A stretch of DNA of 39,835 nt from Terriglobia bacterium. Its GTDB lineage: Bacteria > Acidobacteriota > Terriglobia > Bryobacterales > Bryobacteraceae. The translations under genes and the position numbers were made by a program. The notes under the pieces were generated by a model that was given only the letters and a program-made list of their open reading frames with translations, ran no database searches and was not told the origin of the DNA. The DNA is taken from the NCBI GenBank assembly GCA_021324185.1, contig JAJPJN010000153.1, positions 1 to 39,835 on the forward strand, in the 5' to 3' direction. The stretch's first letter is position 1. Each line of letters starts with the position of its first letter. This document shows positions 32,894 to 39,835 of the stretch, one piece after another.

Positions 32894-32899
32894 GAGGAG
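32894..32899 (+). promoter_or_regulatory. Ribosome-binding site fixing the TonB receptor start
   Basis: GAGGAG stands four bases before ATG 32904 and ten before ATG 32910. It rules out the long upstream frame extension to 32661 that overlaps the small protein gene in another frame. Confidence 0.75.
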
Positions 32900-32903
32900 T
32901 AGT

Positions 32904-35495
32904 ATGTTGATGCGTTTTGTACTGGCAGCAGCATGGGCGGCCTTATTCGCGCTCGGGTTGGGTGCGTCGAGCGCGCGACCCGACGGCTCGCAAGCGACCG
33001 GTAACGGCGGAACGGTGCAGGGAGTTGTGACGGATCCGACCGGGGCAGTGGTTCCGGGCGCCGAAGTTACTCTGAGTAACGCCGTCACAAATTACAAGCA
33101 GACCGTCAAGTCTGGTGCTGACGGCACTTTCCGCTTCAACAATATTCCGATGAACTCCTACCGCCTGGAGGTCTCCGCACCCGGATTTCAGGCGTACACG
33201 CAGCAACTCGACGTGCGCACGCAAGTGCCGATTCAAGTTAAAGCGGCGCTCGCGCTTGCGGGAGCTTCGGAAACGATTAACGTATCCGCCTCCGCCGAGG
33301 TTTTGGAGAACGTACCAGCCGCGCACACCGATGTCAGCCAGCATCTGATTTCCGATCTCCCGATCGCCAACACAGGCCAAGGCTTGAGTGATGCCATCAC
33401 GTTGACATCCGGCGGCGTAGTCGCGGATTCCAACGGTTTCTTTCACCCGCAAGGCGACCATGGAGAAACAACCTACGTCGTTGACGGCCAGCCGATCAGT
33501 GATCAGCAGAACAAGGTTTTCTCAACCCAGCTTCCGGCCAATGCATTTCAATCGATGGAATTGGACAGCACGGCGCCCGGAGCGGAGTATGGCGACAAGA
33601 CCGGCCTTATTGTCAACGCAGTGACACGCTCAGGTCTCGGGCAAAAGCCGACTGCGAGTTTCGAAGCGAATTACGGTTCTTTCGGAGCGATTGGCGAAGA
33701 GGCAACGTTCGGCATCGGAGGGAGCCAGTGGGGCAATTTTCTGGTGGTCGATAGCAGTCGCTCAGGCCGGTTTTTGGACAGTCCCGAATTTCAGCCGTTT
33801 CACGACATCGGAAACGGCGAGACGATTTTCGACCGCATCGATTATCAGCCCGGCAGCAAGGATTCGTTTCATCTGGATTTGTTCGGCGCACGCAACTGGT
33901 TCCAGATTCCGGACACGTACGATCAGCTCTCGCAAGATCAGCGCCAACAAGCCAGGACGCAGAGCTATTCGCTCGGTTATCAGCACACGTTCTCCCCGAG
34001 CACGCTGCTGACCGTTAATCCGTTTGTGCGGCAGGATCGCGTGAACTATTATCCAAGCCGCGATCCATTCGATGACACGCCTGCCACCGTGGGACAGGAC
34101 CGGCATCTCACCAACTGGGGAACCCGCGTCGATTTGTCTTATGCGAATTCGACGCACAACCTGAAAGTGGGCACCCAGATCACACAGGAGCGTTTAGTGG
34201 AAAATGATTTCCTGGCGATTACTGACCCGGCATTCAATCCCGTTTGCCTTACCTCGAGCGGGAATCCCGTTACCGACCCGGCCATACGAAATCCGAATGC
34301 GTGCGTGCCTCTCGGCTATCAGATTAACCCCAACCTTGCGCCTGGCTTGATCCCTTACGACCTGACACGCGGCGGGACTTATTTCAGATTTCACGGCCGC
34401 GGAAATATTAATGAGCAGGCCGTTTACGCACAAGATCAGATCACACTCAAGGACTTGACGATCAGTTTGAGCGTGCGCTTCGATCATTACGACGGCCTCT
34501 CGAAAGATCACTTGGTTGAACCGCGCGTCGGCCTGTCTTACGCATTTAAGTCCACCGGCACCGTTTTGCGTGCTTCTTACACGCGCTCGCTTGAAACTCC
34601 GTACAACGAAAATCTTCTGATTTCGGACGCCACCGGAGCAGGCGGGTTGGCTTCCAATTTCGGGGCCTACGCTGCGCAACCGCTTCGCCCCGGCCACCGC
34701 AATCAATACTCAGCCGGCTTCCAACAGGCCATCAAACGCTACGTCCAGATCGATGCAAGCTATTTTTGGAAGTTCACCAAGAATGCCTTCGACTTTGACA
34801 CTTTATTCAACACGTCGCTAGCCTTTCCAATTTCCTGGCGCCTCTCTAAAATCGATGGCGTTTCCGTGCGCCTTTCTACTTCGAATCTGCACGGGTTCCA
34901 GGCTTACACGACTTTGGGACACACGCGCGCCCGCTTCTTCGGTCCCGAAGTTGGCGGCCTGATTTTCAACTCGCCGCTCGATGTGGGCGCATTCCGCATC
35001 GATCACGACCAAGCTTTTCAGCAGACCGCATTCATTCGCTATCAATATGGCAAAGATGGCCCGTGGGCGGCATTCACCTGGCGCTACGACAGCGGAGAAG
35101 TAGCCGGCGCGGTAACCGGCCTGGATGCGGCGCTAGCCCTTGATGCCGACCAGCAAGCCGCGATCGGCTTTTATTGCGGGAATCAGATCGCAACCGTTGT
35201 GAATCCGATCAGTTCCTGCACCAGTTCCCATTACGGTGCTACCCGTCTGGTGATCCCTGCTCCGGGCACCTACAATCCAGATCACAATCCACCACGCATT
35301 GCTCCACGCAATTTGTTTGATGCCTCCGTTGGCATTGACAATCTTTTTCACAAAGAAAAAGTCAAGACCACTCTTAAGTTCACGGCCATGAATATCACGA
35401 ATAAGGAGGCTCTTTACAATTTTCTCTCCACGTTCAGCGGCACGCATTTCGTGACGCCGCGTTCGTACCAAGTTTCGCTGGGGTGGAATTACTAG
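32904..35495 (+). CDS. TonB-dependent receptor with N-terminal carboxypeptidase-regulatory domain
   Basis: An 863-aa outer-membrane receptor. Signal peptide (residues 1 to about 25, FVLAAAWAALFALGLGASSA) is followed by a CarboxypepD_reg-like domain (about 38-115; VQGVVTDPTGAVVPGAEVTL, DGTFRFNNIPMNSYRLEV), a plug domain (about 130-240, including TTYVVDGQPISDQ and EYGDKTGLIVNAVTRSG) and a long beta-barrel ending in aromatic YQVSLGWNY, suited to the Bam machinery. The Oar-like layout is abundant in Acidobacteria, where such proteins import glycans or metals. The small Cys/His protein upstream hints at a metal. No TonB/ExbBD genes are nearby. Confidence 0.9.
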   Translation: MLMRFVLAAAWAALFALGLGASSARPDGSQATGNGGTVQGVVTDPTGAVVPGAEVTLSNAVTNYKQTVKSGADGTFRFNNIPMNSYRLEVSAPGFQAYTQQLDVRTQVPIQVKAALALAGASETINVSASAEVLENVPAAHTDVSQHLISDLPIANTGQGLSDAITLTSGGVVADSNGFFHPQGDHGETTYVVDGQPISDQQNKVFSTQLPANAFQSMELDSTAPGAEYGDKTGLIVNAVTRSGLGQKPTASFEANYGSFGAIGEEATFGIGGSQWGNFLVVDSSRSGRFLDSPEFQPFHDIGNGETIFDRIDYQPGSKDSFHLDLFGARNWFQIPDTYDQLSQDQRQQARTQSYSLGYQHTFSPSTLLTVNPFVRQDRVNYYPSRDPFDDTPATVGQDRHLTNWGTRVDLSYANSTHNLKVGTQITQERLVENDFLAITDPAFNPVCLTSSGNPVTDPAIRNPNACVPLGYQINPNLAPGLIPYDLTRGGTYFRFHGRGNINEQAVYAQDQITLKDLTISLSVRFDHYDGLSKDHLVEPRVGLSYAFKSTGTVLRASYTRSLETPYNENLLISDATGAGGLASNFGAYAAQPLRPGHRNQYSAGFQQAIKRYVQIDASYFWKFTKNAFDFDTLFNTSLAFPISWRLSKIDGVSVRLSTSNLHGFQAYTTLGHTRARFFGPEVGGLIFNSPLDVGAFRIDHDQAFQQTAFIRYQYGKDGPWAAFTWRYDSGEVAGAVTGLDAALALDADQQAAIGFYCGNQIATVVNPISSCTSSHYGATRLVIPAPGTYNPDHNPPRIAPRNLFDASVGIDNLFHKEKVKTTLKFTAMNITNKEALYNFLSTFSGTHFVTPRSYQVSLGWNY

Positions 35496-35530
35496 GGCTT
35501 TTTATTAGAGCAGCAATTTGAACCTTAAAC

Positions 35531-35571
35531 ACGCCTAACGGCGTCAGAAGAGCAGTAAGCTTCATGACGCC
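35531..35571 (+). promoter_or_regulatory. Mutually exclusive hairpins at the radical SAM gene start
   Basis: ACGCC (35531-35535) can pair with GGCGT (35540-35544), or GGCGTCA (35540-35546) can pair with TGACGCC (35565-35571), which includes two bases of the ATG (35564-35566). The second form would hide the start codon and enclose its upstream region. It is a candidate translational switch, seen by eye only. Confidence 0.4.
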
Positions 35572-36607
35572 TTTCAACGTTTTGCAGTCGTGGGGAAAAG
35601 TGTTGTCGGGAAACATCCCCATGCTGTCGATCGAAATCACGCGCGAGTGCCCGCTGCATTGCCCCGGTTGTTACGCCTACGGCGATTCGCATCTGGGCGA
35701 AGGCGGCCCGAACCTTCGCAGCGTAGCGGATTATCGCGGTGACGATTTAGTGAGCGGAATTTTGCGGCTTGTGGAACAGCATCGCCCGCTGCAAGTGTCG
35801 CTGGTGGGCGGCGAGCCGCTTATGCGCCATCGCGAATTGAGCCGTGTTCTTCCCGAGCTAAGCAATCGTGGGATTTACACGCTGATTGTTACGAGCGGCG
35901 TTATTCCCATTCCGCAAGGCTGGACGAATCTACCGCGCGTCACAGTCGCCATTTCAGTCGACGGCAACCCGGAGGATCACGATGTGCGGCGCAAGCCCGC
36001 CACATACGACCGTATCCTCAGGAACATTTCCGCCTCGAGGGTTAATGTTCACTGGACGGTGGTCCGCAACAACGTGGAGCAGCCCGGTTATCTCGATCGC
36101 TATCTTCAGTTCTGGAATGCGCGGGCGGAGGTCAATCGCATTTGGGTCAGCGTGTATACGCCGCAGGCCGGCGAGCAATCCGCAGAACGGCTCACAGCGG
36201 AAAATCGGCGCGCGCTCTACGATTACTTCCGTTCCACCGGAAACCGCTATCCCAAGCTGACGATGCACAAAGGACTGCTGGACGCCTTTATTGCTCCTCC
36301 GCAAAATCCTGCCGGGTGCCTGTTTTCCAAACTGTCTGTCAATTACACGGCAGATCTTCGGACACGAGTAGAGCCTTGCGTTTTCGGCGGCTCTCCCGAT
36401 TGCGCTGAGTGCGGCTGCTCTATGAGCATGGGCATGCATTGGCTTGGCCAAATAAAAATCGCGGGCGGAATTCGTGCTCACCATCTGATCGAACACTCGC
36501 TGGCTATTGGACGAACCGTCAACCAGATACGCGGCGCCGGCTCGGGGCTGCGCTGGGATGTTCCACCGCAGTCCGGATCTAACGATCTGGTTCAAATTGA
36601 ACGGTAG
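35564..36607 (+). CDS. Radical SAM protein with C-terminal cysteine cluster
   Basis: A 347-aa radical SAM enzyme. The 4Fe-4S cysteines C29, C33 and C36 lie in RECPLHCPGCYAYGDS, and VSLVGGEPLMRHRELSRVL supplies the GGEP SAM-binding motif. After the barrel, C252, C272, C280, C283 and C285 (CVFGGSPDCAECGCSM) form a cysteine set resembling the auxiliary-cluster region of SPASM/MoaA-like proteins. The substrate is unknown; nothing in the sequence names it. It is followed by a sugar-isomerase-like and a Gfo/Idh/MocA gene on the same strand, suggesting a common pathway. The start codon sits in a predicted hairpin. Confidence 0.85.
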   Translation: MTPFNVLQSWGKVLSGNIPMLSIEITRECPLHCPGCYAYGDSHLGEGGPNLRSVADYRGDDLVSGILRLVEQHRPLQVSLVGGEPLMRHRELSRVLPELSNRGIYTLIVTSGVIPIPQGWTNLPRVTVAISVDGNPEDHDVRRKPATYDRILRNISASRVNVHWTVVRNNVEQPGYLDRYLQFWNARAEVNRIWVSVYTPQAGEQSAERLTAENRRALYDYFRSTGNRYPKLTMHKGLLDAFIAPPQNPAGCLFSKLSVNYTADLRTRVEPCVFGGSPDCAECGCSMSMGMHWLGQIKIAGGIRAHHLIEHSLAIGRTVNQIRGAGSGLRWDVPPQSGSNDLVQIER

Positions 36608-36657
36608 CCGCTGGACACTCGCCTGGCGCCCCAGCGGCGCCGTGTTTGCAAGAATAA

Positions 36658-38259
36658 ATGGCGATGCCTGCTCCGGTCATTCTGATTGCAAACGGCGATC
36701 TGCGGCTTTCTGCAAATCAAGTTTGTTGGCCCGCGCAAGAAAAGGTCGAGCAAGCCGTTACTAAGGCAATTCGAAGCTTCGGTTTCGACGTGCAACACGG
36801 CCATCCTGTTGACCCGGTCAAAAAACATGGGTTCATCGATTCGCAGAAATACGGCATGCAGGTTTTCCGGGAGATCCCGGCAGACGCGCCTCTTATGGTT
36901 GTGGAAGCGGTTTGGCAATACAGCCATCATGTGTTGCACGGCCTGATATCGCACAAGGGCCCGATTCTAACGATTGCTAACTGGAGCGGCCAGTGGCCCG
37001 GGCTCGTCGGAATGCTCAACCTGAACGGCTCTCTGACGAAAGCCGGGGTCTCCTATTCCACGCTCTGGTCCGAAGATTTTCGTGACGAATATTTTCGTTC
37101 ACGCCTGGAAGACTGGCTGCGGGGGCGGCCGGTCCGGCACAACACAGACCACGTGCGCCCGCTTAAAACTTTGCGTTTGCCTGCCAAAGCGCGTGAGCTG
37201 GGATCGAAACTGGCGCAGCAGCTCAAGCGCGAAAAGGCCATTCTCGGAGTGTTCGACGAGGGCTGCATGGGCATGTTCAATGCGATTGTTCCGGATCATC
37301 TGCTGAACCCCACCGGTGTCTACAAAGAGCGTCTGAGTCAATCAGCCCTATATGCCGCCATGCGTGAGGTGCCTCATGAGGAGGCGCAGGCCGTGCGCGA
37401 TTGGCTGGATGATCGAGGGCTAAAGTTCGAGACGGGGCCAAATCCGGAAACGGATCTGACAGACGAGCAAATTTTGGACCAATGCCGCATGTACATCGCC
37501 GCTTTGCGAATTGCCGACGATTTTGGCTGCGCAGCCATCGGCATTCAATATCAGCAGGGGCTAAAAGATCTCACCCCCGCGTCCGATCTCGCCGAAGGAT
37601 TGCTAAACAATTGCGATCGTCCGCCGGTGCGTGCAAAAGACGGGCGCGTCCTTTACGAGGGACAGCCTCTCCCGCATTTCAACGAAGTGGATGAATGCGC
37701 GGGGCTCGATGCGCTGGTGACCAATCGCGTATGGAATGCGCTTGGACTACCGCCCGAAACCACGCTGCACGATTTGAGATATGGCGAGCCGTATGGCGAA
37801 GAATTCGTCTGGGTCTTCGAGATTTCCGGCGCTGTTCCTCCGGCCCACAACGTGGGCGGTTATGCGGGCAGCGTCAGCCAGCGCCAGCCGCCCATGTATT
37901 TCCGTCTGGGTGGCGGATCGCTGAAAGGCGTCAGCAAGCCCGGCGAAATTGTCTGGAGCCGCGTTTTCATTGAAGACGGCAAGCTCAAGGCCGATCTCGG
38001 CCGGGCGCGCGCTATTCAATTACCGCAAGAAGAAACGGAGCGCCGGTGGGCAATCACGACGCCGCAATGGCCGATTATGCATGCGGTCCTTTACGGCATC
38101 TCGCGCGATCAGATGATGGCGCGGCATAAAGCGAATCACATTCAGGTGGCTTACGGCAACGATGCGGAAAGCGCCAATCAGGCGCTAGCTGCGAAAGCGG
38201 CCTTCTTCCAGGAATCGGGGCTGGAGGTCAGTATCTGCGGGACGGACACAGGGCTGTAA
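36658..38259 (+). CDS. L-fucose/L-arabinose isomerase family protein
   Basis: A 533-aa protein of the FucI/AraA fold. The N-terminal nucleotide-like domain includes [20 protein letters not shown] and [19 protein letters not shown]. The middle contains [17 protein letters not shown], with a conserved acidic residue of the metal centre, and the C-terminal part has [20 protein letters not shown] and [20 protein letters not shown]. Classic FucI is about 590 aa and AraA about 500. The family isomerises aldose and ketose sugars with Mn2+; the actual sugar is not determined. The gene is 50 bases after the radical SAM gene and three before the oxidoreductase, with no strong ribosome-binding site visible before ATG 36658. 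Confidence 0.85.
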   Translation: MAMPAPVILIANGDLRLSANQVCWPAQEKVEQAVTKAIRSFGFDVQHGHPVDPVKKHGFIDSQKYGMQVFREIPADAPLMVVEAVWQYSHHVLHGLISHKGPILTIANWSGQWPGLVGMLNLNGSLTKAGVSYSTLWSEDFRDEYFRSRLEDWLRGRPVRHNTDHVRPLKTLRLPAKARELGSKLAQQLKREKAILGVFDEGCMGMFNAIVPDHLLNPTGVYKERLSQSALYAAMREVPHEEAQAVRDWLDDRGLKFETGPNPETDLTDEQILDQCRMYIAALRIADDFGCAAIGIQYQQGLKDLTPASDLAEGLLNNCDRPPVRAKDGRVLYEGQPLPHFNEVDECAGLDALVTNRVWNALGLPPETTLHDLRYGEPYGEEFVWVFEISGAVPPAHNVGGYAGSVSQRQPPMYFRLGGGSLKGVSKPGEIVWSRVFIEDGKLKADLGRARAIQLPQEETERRWAITTPQWPIMHAVLYGISRDQMMARHKANHIQVAYGNDAESANQALAAKAAFFQESGLEVSICGTDTGL

Positions 38260-38262
38260 GGT

Positions 38263-39303
38263 ATGAAAGTCGGCATCCTGGGCACCGGCGCGATCGCCAC
38301 TAAACACGCGCAAGCTTACCGGAACATCGGGTTCCAAATTGTTGCCTGCTCAAATCGGACGGAGGCGCGCGGTCGTGAATTTGCAAGCCGCTGGGGTGCC
38401 GAGTTCGTTCCGAATTACCACGATCTTTGCCGTTACCCTGGCCTCGATTTCATCGATGTCACGGCCTTCCCGAACTTTCATCCGGAGCCTGTTCGCATTT
38501 GCGCCGAAATCGGGCGGCCCATCCTGGTGCAGAAGCCGATTGCTACGAATCTCGACGATGCACGCCGTATGATCGACCTGGCGCACGCAGCGGGCATCCC
38601 CTTCGGCGTCGTCAGCCAGCATCGTTTTGACGATTCCACCATTTTTCTCAAACGTGCTTTGGCGGCCGGGCGTTTGGGAAAACTGCTCGAGGCCGACGCT
38701 TACGTGAAGTGGTTTCGAAGCGACGAATATTATTCGCGTCCCATCAAAGGTAGCTGGGAAACCGAGGGCGGCGGCGCACTCATCAATCAGGCCATTCACC
38801 AGGTTGACATTTTGCTCTACCTGATCGGCCCGGTGGCAACTGTTTCCGGCACATGGCAGATCGGCGCGCGCCACAAAATTGAAAGCGAGGACATCGTCAA
38901 CGCGCTGCTCAATTACGAGTGCGGCGCAACCGGTGTGATTCAGGCCGCCACAGCACTCTGGCCGGGCTATCCGGAGCGCATCGAGATTCATGGCACCAAA
39001 GGCTCTGCTATCATCACCGGCGATCGCCTTACCAGGTGGGACGTTCTGGGTGACGAAGAGGCGAATCGTACCGACCCGGCTCCGGTCGCCTCCGATGTCG
39101 CATCCGGGTCGTCGGATCCCATGGCGATCAGCCTCGTGTCCTTTGAGCGGCAGTTCGAAGATTTCGCGCAGGCAATCCGTGAAAGACGCAACCCGCTGGT
39201 GGATGGTATCGAGGGTTATCGCGCGCTGGCAGTCGTACTCGGCATTTACCAGTCGTGCCGCGAAAAAAAGGCGATCGGCCTACGAGAGGAGAAAACAGTG
39301 TGA
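38263..39303 (+). CDS. Gfo/Idh/MocA family NAD(P)-dependent oxidoreductase
   Basis: A 346-aa protein. The Rossmann dinucleotide loop is KVGILGTGAIATKHAQAY; LVQKPIATNLDDARRMIDLA carries the conserved Lys-Pro, and the C-terminal domain has GGGALINQAIHQVDILLYL, the Gfo/Idh/MocA signature with an active-site His. These enzymes oxidise or reduce sugars, inositols or glycosides. Three bases separate it from the isomerase gene and its stop overlaps the glnE start (GTGA). Context indicates a role in carbohydrate metabolism along with the two genes upstream. Substrate unknown. Confidence 0.92.
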   Translation: MKVGILGTGAIATKHAQAYRNIGFQIVACSNRTEARGREFASRWGAEFVPNYHDLCRYPGLDFIDVTAFPNFHPEPVRICAEIGRPILVQKPIATNLDDARRMIDLAHAAGIPFGVVSQHRFDDSTIFLKRALAAGRLGKLLEADAYVKWFRSDEYYSRPIKGSWETEGGGALINQAIHQVDILLYLIGPVATVSGTWQIGARHKIESEDIVNALLNYECGATGVIQAATALWPGYPERIEIHGTKGSAIITGDRLTRWDVLGDEEANRTDPAPVASDVASGSSDPMAISLVSFERQFEDFAQAIRERRNPLVDGIEGYRALAVVLGIYQSCREKKAIGLREEKTV

Positions 39304-39835
39304 CGGTCACAGAAACAGTTCCGGACCCGCAACAACTCTCGCGCCGCATCGAGGAGTTCTCCACCCGCCATCCGGCCATCTGGCATGAGCTGGAGCATGA
39401 TGTCGAGCGAATGCGCTGGTTGACAACGATTTTCAGCTTCAGCCATTTTCTAGCCGAAGAGCTGATCCGCCACCCGAAATGGATCTGGAGCATCGGCGAT
39501 GTACACCGCGCGCGTTCGTTTTCAGACTACAAAGAGAACCTCACTCTCTTTCTGCGGCAGCGTGGCGTCGAGAAGCCGACTGCATTCGAACTCGCGCTAT
39601 TCCGGCGTAAGGAGCTATTGCGCCTGGTAGTGCGTGACGCGCTGAGTCTTGCGCCGTTGGCGGAGATCACGCAAGAGCTTTCCGGGCTTGCGGACGCCCT
39701 GCTCGACTGCGCCTTGACTTCGGTTTCTGCCGAACTGGAATCGCGCTATGGACGGCCTACTGCCGAATCTGATCCTGACGGCAAGCGTCAGGCCACATTC
39801 ACAGTGCTTGCCTTAGGCAAACTCGGCGGCCGCGA
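39300..39835 (+). CDS. glnE: Glutamine synthetase adenylyltransferase (partial, N-terminal part)
   Basis: An open frame from GTG 39300 runs to the window end (178 complete codons). AGAGGAG about nine bases upstream is the ribosome-binding site. The text FSFSHFLAEELIRHPKWIW, RRKELLRLVVRDALSL, then DALLDCALTSVSAELESRYG and the last residues FTVLALGKLGGR match the N-terminal adenylyltransferase domain of GlnE, which controls glutamine synthetase by adding and removing AMP on a tyrosine. The GKLGGRE motif of the nucleotidyltransferase core is cut at the edge. The GTGA overlap with the Gfo/Idh gene suggests it is cotranscribed, although function differs. Confidence 0.92.
   Translation, partial: MTVTETVPDPQQLSRRIEEFSTRHPAIWHELEHDVERMRWLTTIFSFSHFLAEELIRHPKWIWSIGDVHRARSFSDYKENLTLFLRQRGVEKPTAFELALFRRKELLRLVVRDALSLAPLAEITQELSGLADALLDCALTSVSAELESRYGRPTAESDPDGKRQATFTVLALGKLGGR

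Noticed and set aside
32661-32903. N-terminal extension of the TonB receptor
   Set aside because: A clear ribosome-binding site and signal peptide place the start at 32904.
36608-36657. Promoter between the radical SAM and isomerase genes
   Set aside because: No -10 or -35-like pair; cotranscription is simpler.

Overview
The window reads as chromosome of a soil-type Acidobacteriota, probably near Bryobacteraceae/Solibacteres. The taxonomic clues are a PadR regulator paired with a duplicated-permease (ADOP-type) protein, a DUF2934 protein, a TonB receptor with an N-terminal carboxypeptidase-regulatory domain, GC-rich codons and many short ATGA gene overlaps. This placement is inference from gene content. 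I saw no rRNA, tRNA, CRISPR array, transposase or integrase.

Layout. 1-3284: end of an acetamidase/formamidase gene, then a padR-ADOP permease pair. 3290-8437 (minus): a BtuF-like binding protein, a 322-bp gene-poor gap and two coupled TolC paralogues. 8589-10015 (plus): pyrE and truA. 10006-12829 (minus): a CaCA-type cation exchanger and nadB. 12812-14661 (plus): aroB and menG/ubiE. 14638-20924 (minus): an FHA sigma-54 activator, a TtcA-like protein and a five-gene envelope-stress type operon (ECF sigma, zf-HC2 anti-sigma, B-box/LiaI protein, 70-aa LiaI protein, DUF4097 protein). 21003-21506 (minus): Uma2 protein. 21569-24004 (plus): nrdR, a long leader with a strong promoter, and rpoD. 24023-24598 (minus): a methyltransferase.

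24757-31202 (plus) is the most unusual region: seven tightly packed genes that resemble a type VI secretion (or related contractile-injection) cargo cassette. They are a small protein ending in a CEEC motif, a DUF4123 chaperone/adaptor, an internally duplicated helical protein, a small beta-domain protein, a LysM-like plus peptidoglycan-binding-like protein, a 692-aa protein with a metzincin-type zinc protease site, and a Tat-type exported protein coupled to the protease gene. No VgrG, PAAR, Hcp or sheath gene lies in the window, so the cassette is an orphan here. My working model is an anti-envelope protease effector with its loading factor, wall-binding accessory and possibly a periplasmic immunity protein.

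31231-39835: lepB and a DUF2934 protein (minus); then (plus) a small Cys/His membrane protein with a TonB receptor, a radical SAM / sugar-isomerase / Gfo-Idh-MocA module, and the start of glnE, cut by the window edge. The start of the radical SAM gene can form two mutually exclusive hairpins.
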